Assembly: GCA_900551465.1 (NCBI GenBank)
Contig: URWL01000149.1
Coordinates: 1 to 5,771, forward strand
Length of the DNA stretch: 5,771 nt
From: an uncultured Blautia sp.
Lineage (GTDB): Bacteria > Bacillota > Clostridia > Lachnospirales > Lachnospiraceae
Direction of reading: 5' to 3'
Shown here: one piece after another, positions 1 through 5,752 of the stretch
Layout of the letters: each line of letters starts with the position of its first letter
Position numbering within the stretch: the stretch's first letter is position 1
The notes under the pieces: model-generated
What the model was told of the DNA's origin: nothing
What the model saw: the letters and a program-made list of their open reading frames with translations, nothing else
Databases searched by the model: none
Program-made: the position numbers and the translations under genes

Positions 1-2
1 AC

Positions 3-623
3 AATAACGATCATATTACTGTATTTTATCCCGGAGCTATGGATGGTAAGTATGCTGCTCCTATGAATGAAGAGCTGTTTCAGGGAACCCGTCTGGGAGT
101 GATTACCGTAGCGCCGGAAAAAGATAACCGTGAGTTTTTCAGCAAATGCAGAGAAAACAATGTTCCGGTAGTATTTGGAATGAAAGATGATTTCGATGCG
201 TTTCCGGAAGAGTTCCTGAAGGAACTGCTTACCGGAAGCAAGATTATCTTCACCAACGAGGTGGAGCGTGAGATCATTGAAAAGATTTATGGATTCTCCG
301 ATATTACAGAGCTTTTTGGTATTGGAGAAGCAGACATTATTGTTACTACTCTGGGTAAAGATGGAAGCATCTGCTATATTCGTGAGGAAAATGGAATCCG
401 CCAGGAGAGAATCGGTATCTGCCCCGTTGAGCAGGTAGTGGATGCCACAGGCTCAGGAGACGCTTATATGGCAGGCTTCATGTATGGATATCTGAACGGA
501 TATAAGCCGGAACAGTGCTGTAAGCTGGGAGGAACTCTTTCTTCTTTTGTCCTTCAGGCAGAAGGATGCTGTACCAATGTACCGGATAAAGAAGCACTGC
601 TGAAAAAATTTGCAGAGTTTTAG
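3..623 (+). CDS. PfkB-family nucleoside/sugar kinase, 5'-truncated by window edge
   Basis: This is the C-terminal part (206 residues visible) of a PfkB/ribokinase-superfamily kinase, which transfers phosphate from a nucleotide donor to a sugar or nucleoside hydroxyl in the cytoplasm. The frame is open to the left edge. The ATG at 39 is therefore an internal methionine; a GGAG only 2 bases before it is too close to be its ribosome site. The clearest evidence is the PfkB signature DATGSGDAYMAGF, starting at base 441, with the catalytic-base Asp encoded at 459-461. The first visible residues (HITVFYPGAM) resemble the substrate-lid segment of adenosine-kinase-like PfkB members, which favours a nucleoside or sugar-phosphate substrate over plain ribose. 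TLGKDGS (around base 348) fits the usual strand before the nucleotide site. Full PfkB kinases are about 300 residues, so roughly 90-100 are missing. It ends 9 bases before a nucleoside phosphorylase, which supports a linked role. Exact substrate is unknown; ribose-1-phosphate, adenosine/inosine or another nucleoside are all possible. Confidence 0.9.
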   Translation, partial: NNDHITVFYPGAMDGKYAAPMNEELFQGTRLGVITVAPEKDNREFFSKCRENNVPVVFGMKDDFDAFPEEFLKELLTGSKIIFTNEVEREIIEKIYGFSDITELFGIGEADIIVTTLGKDGSICYIREENGIRQERIGICPVEQVVDATGSGDAYMAGFMYGYLNGYKPEQCCKLGGTLSSFVLQAEGCCTNVPDKEALLKKFAEF

Positions 624-627
624 GAGG
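622..627 (+). promoter_or_regulatory. Ribosome binding site of the phosphorylase gene
   Basis: AGGAGG lies 5 bases before the ATG at 633 and overlaps the last two bases of the kinase stop codon TAG (621-623). It fixes the phosphorylase start and implies that ribosomes ending the kinase can reinitiate on the next gene. Confidence 0.8.
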
Positions 628-632
628 TAAAT

Positions 633-1388
633 ATGACTACATTATATATGGGTGCGGATAAGGAAACCATTGCAAAATATGTGTTATTCTCTGGAGATCC
701 CTGGAGAGTAGAAGTGGTAAAACAGTATTTGGATGAGCCGAAAAAAGTGGCTTTTATGCGTGAGTTCAATACCTATACTGGAAAGTATAAAGGTGTGGAT
801 ATCACTGTTACATCTACCGGAATCGGCGCTCCGTCAGCAGCTATCGCTATGGAAGAAATGTACGAGGCCGGAATGGAAGTGGCAGTTCGTATGGGAACTG
901 TAATGTCCATGCAGGATGATATGCTGGGACACTTTATGATCCCTGTGGCAGCTATGCGCCGGGAAGGAACCAGCCAGGCTTATGTGGATCTCAGCTATCC
1001 GGCTGTAGCAGATATCGATCTGGTAAATACCATGAATGAGACAGTAACCGCTATGGGAAAACGATACCTGAACGGATTAAACTGTACTATGGACGGATTC
1101 TACAGCCACATGCATGATTCCAGATTCTCTCTGGAATGGGGACGGGACATGTCAAAAACATTTGAGGAAGTAAAGAAACTGGGCGTGACCGGCATTGATA
1201 TGGAATCTTCCTGTATGATGACACTGGGACGTCTGATGGGTGTAAAAACCTGTATTCTGACACTGGTAACAGTGCTTGAAAATCTGAAAGAAACATTAAA
1301 AGGCCAGGAGAGAAAGGATGCAGAGGATCTTCTTTGCAGAACCGCTCTGGAAGGCATTTATAATTATCATATGAAACAGCAGAAATAA
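633..1388 (+). CDS. Nucleoside phosphorylase (PNP/UDP family), divergent
   Basis: A 251-residue protein of the purine-nucleoside/uridine phosphorylase (PNP_UDP_1) superfamily, which cleaves nucleosides with phosphate to give a free base and (deoxy)ribose 1-phosphate. The visible order matches the family: GDPWR (residues 21-25, phosphate-site Arg25), REFNTYTG (43-50, Arg43 aligning with the E. coli uridine phosphorylase Arg48), STGIGAPSAAIAMEE (61-75), VRMGT (85-89, Arg86/Thr89 at the phosphate site) and IDMESS (188-193, Met190 and Glu191 binding ribose). Length is normal for the family. Two differences stand out. The usual GTxGxxQ glycine loop after the phosphate Arg is GTVMSMQ, and the uridine-specific Gln/Arg pair (FYxGQxR in E. 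coli Udp) is replaced by FYSHMHD. The Asp of hexameric purine phosphorylases is also not evident (TLVTV at 210-214). Family is secure, but uridine specificity is not supported and the base may be unusual. A strong AGGAGG supports the start. Confidence 0.88.
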   Translation: MTTLYMGADKETIAKYVLFSGDPWRVEVVKQYLDEPKKVAFMREFNTYTGKYKGVDITVTSTGIGAPSAAIAMEEMYEAGMEVAVRMGTVMSMQDDMLGHFMIPVAAMRREGTSQAYVDLSYPAVADIDLVNTMNETVTAMGKRYLNGLNCTMDGFYSHMHDSRFSLEWGRDMSKTFEEVKKLGVTGIDMESSCMMTLGRLMGVKTCILTLVTVLENLKETLKGQERKDAEDLLCRTALEGIYNYHMKQQK

Positions 1389-1400
1389 GATTATTATTTT

Positions 1401-1407
1401 GAGGAGG
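1401..1407 (+). promoter_or_regulatory. Ribosome binding site of the BtpA-family gene
   Basis: GAGGAGG sits 7 bases before the ATG at 1415, in the 26-base gap after the phosphorylase stop. It is close to the ideal anti-Shine-Dalgarno match and decides the start. No terminator or convincing promoter interrupts this gap. Confidence 0.75.
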
Positions 1408-1414
1408 TCTTACT

Positions 1415-2206
1415 ATGAGCAGAGAAATATTTACAGTGGGATCCCAGACAGTAATCGGTATGGTTCACTGCCTGCCACTTCCCACTACAGCAGGATTTGA
1501 CGGAGATTATCAGAAGATTCTGGATCATGCAGTGCAGGATGCCAAAACTCTGGAAGCAGCCGGAGTGGATGCGGTAATCGTGGAGAATATGGGTGATACA
1601 CCATTTTCCGCATTACTTAACAAAACTCAGGTAGCGGCTCTGGCAGCAGCCACCATGCAGGTGAAAAATGCAGTAAACATTCCTGTTGGCGTGGATGCAG
1701 CTTTTAACGACTGCGAAGCTAATCTGGCCATTGCGGCTATTACCGGAGCATCTTTTATCCGCGTACCTGTATTTGTAGATACTGTAGTATTTACAGACGG
1801 AATCATCAATCCATGTGCGAAAAAATGCATGGAAATGAGAAAAGCGCTTGGAAAAGAGGATATCAAGATCCTGGCAGACGTACAGGTAAAACATGCGCAC
1901 ATGCTTCTTCCATATATTTCCATTGAGCAGTCTGCAAAAGAGGCAGCAGAGAATGGGGCAGACGGAATCATTGTTACCGGTACTCAGATCGGTGAGGAAA
2001 CACCGATCGATCTGATCCAGAGAGTGAAAAAGGTAGTAAAAGTTCCTGTATATGCCGGAAGTGGTGTAAAAGCCGGAAATATTAAGGAACAGCTGCAGAT
2101 TGCAGACGGAGCGATTATCGGTTCCAGTTTAAAAGAGGGCGGTATTCTCAGCAACCCGATTTCTTACGATCTGGTAAAAGAAGTATTAGATGGATTAAAC
2201 GCTTAA
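1415..2206 (+). CDS. BtpA/SgcQ-family TIM-barrel protein
   Basis: A 263-residue protein of the BtpA/SgcQ family, at the family's usual length. The family is named after cyanobacterial BtpA (needed for photosystem I accumulation) and E. coli SgcQ (in a putative sugar PTS operon); to my knowledge its reaction is not settled. Family blocks appear in order: GMVHCLPLP (15-23), VENMGDTPF (56-64), FIRVPVFV (114-121), ILADVQVKHA (152-161), DGIIVTGTQIG (183-193), YAGSGVKAGNI (213-223) and DGAIIGSSLKEGG (231-243). The last two resemble the phosphate-gripping loops of ribulose-phosphate-binding barrels, so a phosphorylated sugar is the likely ligand (inference). It is soluble and probably cytoplasmic, with no signal peptide or membrane segment. 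In this operon an isomerase, epimerase or lyase acting on the sugar phosphate made by the neighbouring phosphorylase and kinase is plausible. A role in photosynthesis is not plausible here. The family call is strong; the function is open. Confidence 0.9.
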   Translation: MSREIFTVGSQTVIGMVHCLPLPTTAGFDGDYQKILDHAVQDAKTLEAAGVDAVIVENMGDTPFSALLNKTQVAALAAATMQVKNAVNIPVGVDAAFNDCEANLAIAAITGASFIRVPVFVDTVVFTDGIINPCAKKCMEMRKALGKEDIKILADVQVKHAHMLLPYISIEQSAKEAAENGADGIIVTGTQIGEETPIDLIQRVKKVVKVPVYAGSGVKAGNIKEQLQIADGAIIGSSLKEGGILSNPISYDLVKEVLDGLNA

Positions 2207-2230
2207 AAAAGAGAAAAGGAGAAAAAAGCT

Positions 2231-3379
2231 ATGATGAGACCAATGAAACTGGCAGGAAGCGAGCTGATGTTCGGAGAAGGATGCCTGGAGTATATCAAAA
2301 CAATTAAAGCAAAAAGAGTAAGTATTGTTATCGGTGGTAAAAGCATGGAGCGCAGCGGTATGCTGGCAAAAGTAGAAGGCTATTTCCACGAAGCAGGAGC
2401 AGAAACTATGGTAATTTCCGGAGTTGAGCCGGATCCGTCTTTCCAGACTGTAATGCGCGGCGCTTCCGAGATGATGACTTTCCAGCCGGATCTGATCGTA
2501 GGACTGGGCGGCGGTTCCGCTATGGACGCAGCAAAAACTATGTGGATCTTCTATGAGCATCCGGAACTGAAGAAAATGGAAGACATCCTTCCTCCAAATG
2601 AATTCCCGAAACTTCGTGCAAAAGCAAGATTCTGCTGTATCCCATCTACCAGTGGAACAGCCAGTGAAGTATCCCGTTCTGTAGTTATTTCCGATAATGA
2701 GACAGGTATGAAACACGGTCTTGGAAACATGGAAATGATGCCGGATATTGCAATCTGTGATCCGGAAGTAACAGCTTCTATGCCGGCTAAGATCACTGCA
2801 GAGACAGGAATGGATGCACTGACTCACGCACTGGAGGCTCTGGCAAGCAATCGTGCAAACTATGTTTCTGACATTCTGGCAACTCAGGCAGCTCTTGATA
2901 TCATGGAGACTCTGCCGAAGGCATACGAAAACGGACAGGACATGAAAGCAAGAGAGATCATGGTTCAGGCTTCTATGGTAGCAGGTATGGCATTTACTAA
3001 CGTATCTCTGGGAATCGTACACTCCATGGCACATACCATCGGCGGATTCTTCCATGTAGCTCATGGTCTGGCTGATGCGATCTTACTGCCGTATATCATC
3101 GACTTTAACTCTGCAGATGAGACAGCAGCAGCTGTTTATGCAGGAATCGCAGAAAAAGCAGGCGTAAAAGAACTTGGCGCAGCAGTAAAAGAACTGAATA
3201 AGACACTGAACATTCCTGAGACTTTCAAGGATGTTATTACAGACGAAGAAAAATATATGGGAATGTTAGACGAGCTTGCAAAAGTAGCTCTGGCAGACGG
3301 ATGTACCAAGACAAACCCGATCATTCCTACACTGGATCAGCTGAAAGAACTTTTTGTAAAAGCATATAAAGGAGAATAA
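2231..3379 (+). CDS. Iron-containing alcohol dehydrogenase
   Basis: A 382-residue member of the group III (Fe-dependent) alcohol dehydrogenases, which interconvert aldehydes or ketones and alcohols with NAD(P)H. The N-terminal Rossmann-like half carries the dinucleotide motif GLGGGSAMDAAK (91-102) and PSTSGTASEV (138-147). The helical C-terminal half carries all four expected metal ligands: Asp195 and His199 in MDALTHALEA, His264 in VHSMAHTIGG, and His278 in AHGLADAILLP. The usual HGxxNA is HGLADA here (Asp for Asn), and the usual Pro before the last ligand His is Ala; neither removes a ligand. Length matches FucO or butanol-dehydrogenase-like enzymes. AAAGGAG lies 9 bases before the ATG; a second ATG follows directly at 2234. 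It probably reduces an aldehyde released by the pathway, or oxidises an alcohol substrate. Its substrate cannot be read from sequence. It is 24 bases after the BtpA-family gene and 5 before the TrpA-like gene. Confidence 0.93.
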   Translation: MMRPMKLAGSELMFGEGCLEYIKTIKAKRVSIVIGGKSMERSGMLAKVEGYFHEAGAETMVISGVEPDPSFQTVMRGASEMMTFQPDLIVGLGGGSAMDAAKTMWIFYEHPELKKMEDILPPNEFPKLRAKARFCCIPSTSGTASEVSRSVVISDNETGMKHGLGNMEMMPDIAICDPEVTASMPAKITAETGMDALTHALEALASNRANYVSDILATQAALDIMETLPKAYENGQDMKAREIMVQASMVAGMAFTNVSLGIVHSMAHTIGGFFHVAHGLADAILLPYIIDFNSADETAAAVYAGIAEKAGVKELGAAVKELNKTLNIPETFKDVITDEEKYMGMLDELAKVALADGCTKTNPIIPTLDQLKELFVKAYKGE

Positions 3380-3384
3380 TCATT

Positions 3385-4104
3385 ATGGAGATCATTTGCT
3401 ATTTATCAAACGGATACCCTACAATCGAATCAAGCTATCAGATGGCTATTGAATACGCAGATGCAGGCTGTAAAATGATGGAGGTTGATTTCCCGTCTCA
3501 CGATCCATACCTGGAAAGCGAGTACATTGCAGGCCGTATGGCGAAAGCTCTGGAGGCCTGTGACGATTATGAGAAATATATGGACTCTATCGTAGCAATC
3601 AAAAAGAGACTGCCGGATGTAAAAATCCTGGTTCTGGCTTATGAGAACACAGTAGAAGAGATCGGAACAGAGAAATTTATTAAATTCTGTCTGGACAATG
3701 ACTGCAAAGATATCCTGCTGGTTGGCTTAAAAGACGATACCATCAAGAATCAGATCATCGCTGCAGGTCTTAAGGTATCCTGCTATGTACAGTTCCATAT
3801 GCCGGAAGAAGAAATCGCTCTGGCAAAAGAGTCCAACGGTTTCGTATATCTGCAGGCAAAACCATACGCAGATCAGGAGAAGAACGAGAAATATCCTACA
3901 CTGAAAGACTGCGTAGACTATCTTCGTGAGTGCGGAATCGATCGTCCTATTTACTGTGGCGTAGGCGTTCATGCACCGGAAGATGTAAAGATGGTGAAGG
4001 AAGCAGGCGGAGATGCAGCTTTCGTTGGAAGTACGATCTTAAAACTTCATGAAGACATACCGGCTATGAAAGAAAAAATCCGTGAATTTAAAGCTCAGTG
4101 CTAA
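3385..4104 (+). CDS. Tryptophan synthase alpha-like TIM-barrel protein
   Basis: A 239-residue relative of TrpA, the subunit that cleaves indole-3-glycerol phosphate to indole and glyceraldehyde 3-phosphate. Matches in order: YLSNGYPTIESS (6-17, like the TrpA first strand), MEVDFPSHDPYLE (32-44), VLAYENTVEEIG (83-94), GFVYLQ (152-157), and the phosphate-binding loops CGVGVHAPEDV (191-201) and VGSTI (214-218). Glu33 aligns with the TrpA catalytic Glu49, while the second catalytic residue (Asp60) aligns with Glu44. The mobile AGVTG loop of true TrpA is missing, replaced by a charged stretch (about 158-172), and about 15 N-terminal residues are absent. No trpB or other trp gene is nearby. I infer a TrpA paralogue recruited to another phosphorylated substrate, perhaps a retro-aldol lyase making a triose phosphate. 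The ribosome site AAAGGAG (3368-3374) lies in the end of the dehydrogenase gene, 10 bases before this ATG. This is the last gene of the operon. Confidence 0.82.
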   Translation: MEIICYLSNGYPTIESSYQMAIEYADAGCKMMEVDFPSHDPYLESEYIAGRMAKALEACDDYEKYMDSIVAIKKRLPDVKILVLAYENTVEEIGTEKFIKFCLDNDCKDILLVGLKDDTIKNQIIAAGLKVSCYVQFHMPEEEIALAKESNGFVYLQAKPYADQEKNEKYPTLKDCVDYLRECGIDRPIYCGVGVHAPEDVKMVKEAGGDAAFVGSTILKLHEDIPAMKEKIREFKAQC

Positions 4105-4112
4105 GAGTATAA

Positions 4113-4167
4113 AGACAACAAAGGCGCAGGATCCTGGGGAAAACTCCAGGGTCCTGCGTCTTTGTCT
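4113..4167 (+). terminator. Rho-independent terminator, possibly bidirectional
   Basis: A long inverted repeat starts 9 bases after the TrpA-like stop codon. Arms 4120-4139 and 4144-4163 form a 20-pair stem (three G-U wobbles) closed by an AAAA loop. The outer arms AGAC (4113-4116) and GTCT (4164-4167) can extend it across a 3-base bulge. The T-run downstream on the + strand is short (CTTTGTCT). On the - strand the hairpin is followed by TTTGTTGTCTTT, so it may also stop transcripts arriving from the convergent membrane-protein genes. Confidence 0.85.
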
Positions 4168-4433
4168 GCTGGGAATGAGTGTAATTGCTCATGGGTTATT
4201 TCAAGAGAATGTTGTTATTTTGACAAAAATAGTTTGAAGAAGTTTTGATTAAAATCGTGAAAGAAATTATTGAAGCTGCAAGTTCTTGTCTAAGATCACC
4301 GTTCCGTCCTCAGCAGGCTTACATGGTTCTGTTCAGGCATTTACGATTGCAACATCCCGTTTCCTGACCGTCTTTGGAAAGTTCCCCATAATTGTTTTAT
4401 GTATGAACAAGGTATATCCTATATAAATGGCGA
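4168..4433. other. Intergenic stretch between convergent operons
   Basis: No confident gene or RNA lies here. A perfect TTGACA occurs at 4220-4225, but no good -10 box follows at 16-18 bases. A weak 5-pair hairpin (ATGAG 4175-4179 with CTCAT 4188-4192) is also present. The only protein-like signal is the interrupted minus-strand frame at 4267-4389, listed separately. No strong terminator immediately follows the minus-strand gene that stops at 4434. Confidence 0.6.
4267..4389 (-). pseudogene. Short protein-like frame broken by an in-frame TGA
   Basis: Read on the minus strand from an ATG at 4389, the frame encodes 18 residues (MGNFPKTVRKRDVAIVNA), meets TGA at 4333-4335, then continues in the same frame for 21 more residues (beginning TEPCKPAEDGTVILDKN) to TAA at 4267-4269. 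Both halves have natural-looking protein composition, which is unusual for random intergenic sequence. The simplest reading is a decayed fragment in which one codon, perhaps TGG for Trp or TGC/TGT for Cys, became a stop. Recoding of TGA as selenocysteine is possible in principle, but the downstream RNA offers only a weak CCU/AGG hairpin with a GCUG loop about 18 bases after the TGA. No ribosome site is seen before the ATG. The frame also remains open upstream of the ATG towards 4434, so the true start, if any, is uncertain. I do not recognise the family. Confidence 0.3.
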
Positions 4434-5021
4434 TTATGCTCCTAGCAGCGTCATGACCACATAGAGTACAATCAGCAGGAGTGCAAGGCACATTGCACAG
4501 AAAACGGCAATCGTCGTTTTGACCCTGTTCCGCTCCTTCAATGTCAGAACCATCATTGCAAGTACATCAAAGGAAAAGAAGAACTGGCAGATTCCAGCTA
4601 AAATCGCCAACCATTTCGGATGTACGCCGTCTTTGCATGACTTTATCAGATAAGCGATAGCATAGGGAGCTGCCCCTAATAGAATCCCGTATCCTAAAAT
4701 CAAAAAAACAATGGTTACCAGTCCAAACAACGCCATCAGCGGCAACGGGAAGAATACCATCACCGTTACATATACGGTGATACTCCCTCCGATCAGGTAG
4801 AACGGGATCAGTCCATACTTGATGATCAAAGTGCAGTTCAGCAATGTTTTTCTCGACCACTTTCTTCCTACAGTCAGCACAACAATCAAATTGACGATCC
4901 CCATGATAAAGGGCAGAAGGATGGATAATATCTGCAATGTGATCGCATTGCCAAAACAGACTGCCAAAAGGAAGAAGGTATAAGACACAATTACATAGAG
5001 TACCGGCAGGATATAAGTCAT
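4434..5021 (-). CDS. Polytopic membrane protein of unknown function
   Basis: A 195-residue, very hydrophobic protein that I do not recognise. By eye it has about six membrane segments (roughly residues 4-22, 27-51, 63-90, 95-125, 136-161 and 168-192). They are separated by short basic or mixed loops such as GRKWSRK (52-58), KSCKDGVHPK (127-136) and LKERNRVK (161-168), which would face the cytoplasm under the positive-inside rule. There is no signal peptidase site, catalytic motif or ATP-binding motif to suggest an enzyme or ABC ATPase. Its ATG overlaps the upstream gene's TGA (ATGA), and a strong AAAGGAGG lies 7 bases before it, so it is very probably co-translated with that gene. The two may form one membrane complex (inference). 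It ends convergently with the metabolic operon about 330 bases away. Confidence 0.8.
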   Translation of the reverse strand: MTYILPVLYVIVSYTFFLLAVCFGNAITLQILSILLPFIMGIVNLIVVLTVGRKWSRKTLLNCTLIIKYGLIPFYLIGGSITVYVTVMVFFPLPLMALFGLVTIVFLILGYGILLGAAPYAIAYLIKSCKDGVHPKWLAILAGICQFFFSFDVLAMMVLTLKERNRVKTTIAVFCAMCLALLLIVLYVVMTLLGA

Positions 5022-5752
5022 TTAACAGCCTCCTTTCTGCGCCGGATCAACCAGAGAATCAGCCAGATCAGGCAGACCGGGAACGAAAACAGGCTCAAAA
5101 TAAAAAGTCCAGCTCCAAATGATCCGAGGATTGAATCCCCGGCGGCTATATTGCTGATGATTCCGAACAGTGCCAGACCAAAGCTGAAAGAGAGCCAGCA
5201 AAAGAAAGCATATTTACTCTCTTTGGCATTTGCAGGTACTCTCGATTCACCTTTTTTATTTACAAGCTGGTTTTTTAACTGTTCACTTAGAAGTCGTTCC
5301 TGTTCTTCTAACTCGGTGTCCCCGATTGCCCTTGCATAATCTCCCCGAAGCAGGTGATACCCAATTTGATCCTGTGTGTGTTTGGTTCGATGCCAAAATT
5401 GCTCCAAAGTTTCTTCTGCCTCTGTCCAGCGCTTTTGCTCCAGCAGAGCGGAGAACCAGTTCGCTGTAATGATATTTTTGGAATTTTTGCTGAATGCCCA
5501 GGGACGCCAGCGATCCAATCCCTGTTTCAATTTCTCAAGATTGTGATCGCTTTGATACGCCACCACATAGGGGTTTAGTTTCTTTGTCAGCCAGCGTTCA
5601 TATTTGCAATATGCGAAAAAGCATAGAGCCAGCAGTGCAAGGAACACTACAACAGCAATCCACATAGTCTCGTAAGAAAAAAAGTGATCATAAATCAGGC
5701 ACGCAGCTCCGGAGAGAGCCGCAATGCTGAAAGTTGGCCATGGATTTCTCAT
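5018..5752 (-). CDS. Membrane protein with central helical domain, unknown function
   Basis: A 244-residue protein that I do not recognise. It shows two N-terminal membrane segments (about 6-22 and 28-49), a charged soluble region of about 130 residues (50-179), two C-terminal membrane segments (about 180-202 and 208-236) and a basic tail RRRKEAVK. The soluble part is helix-rich with repeat-like pieces (NLEKLKQGLDRW at 71-82, NWFSALLEQKRWTEAEETLEQF at 98-119, then an amphipathic Glu/Leu helix around 146-162). The pattern A-LLEQKRWTEAEETL looks like a tetratricopeptide-type helix pair and hints at protein binding; this is a composition-level judgement only. The basic residues flanking the membrane segments put this domain on the cytoplasmic side. 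A GGAGA (5763-5767) lies 10 bases before the ATG, a somewhat long but usable spacing. The promoter and any upstream gene lie beyond the window. It overlaps the next gene by ATGA. Confidence 0.8.
   Translation of the reverse strand: MRNPWPTFSIAALSGAACLIYDHFFSYETMWIAVVVFLALLALCFFAYCKYERWLTKKLNPYVVAYQSDHNLEKLKQGLDRWRPWAFSKNSKNIITANWFSALLEQKRWTEAEETLEQFWHRTKHTQDQIGYHLLRGDYARAIGDTELEEQERLLSEQLKNQLVNKKGESRVPANAKESKYAFFCWLSFSFGLALFGIISNIAAGDSILGSFGAGLFILSLFSFPVCLIWLILWLIRRRKEAVK
5029..5034 (-). promoter_or_regulatory. Ribosome binding site inside the upstream gene's 3' end
   Basis: On the minus strand AGGAGG ends 7 bases before the ATG at 5021 and lies within the last codons of the upstream membrane-protein gene. 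It confirms the start of the 195-residue protein and the coupled arrangement. Confidence 0.75.

Noticed and set aside
39..41. ATG at 39 as the true start of the PfkB kinase
   Set aside because: The frame is open to the window edge, the residues before it (HITVFYPGA) match the kinase family, the GGAG is only 2 bases away, and the protein would lack a third of the fold.
1087..1357. Two minus-strand open frames inside the nucleoside phosphorylase gene
   Set aside because: They overlap each other in different frames, lie opposite a well-supported gene, and have no family resemblance.
2195..3064. A long open frame (289 codons) on the minus strand opposite the alcohol dehydrogenase
   Set aside because: It is the antisense shadow of a clearly real gene. 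Its translation is rich in Cys, His and Ser with no recognisable domain.
4175..4192. Small inverted repeat ATGAG/CTCAT after the main terminator
   Set aside because: Five pairs with an 8-base loop and no T-run; expected by chance and unlikely to be functional.
4220..4255. Possible promoter: TTGACA followed by an AT-rich stretch on the + strand
   Set aside because: The best -10-like sequence (TAAAAT) is about 24 bases away and only TTTTGA lies at 17. No + strand gene follows; the next genes are on the minus strand.
5151..5578. Three + strand open frames opposite the 244-residue membrane protein
   Set aside because: They are antisense shadows overlapping each other. The minus-strand gene has a sensible membrane-protein composition, a ribosome site and coupling to its neighbour.
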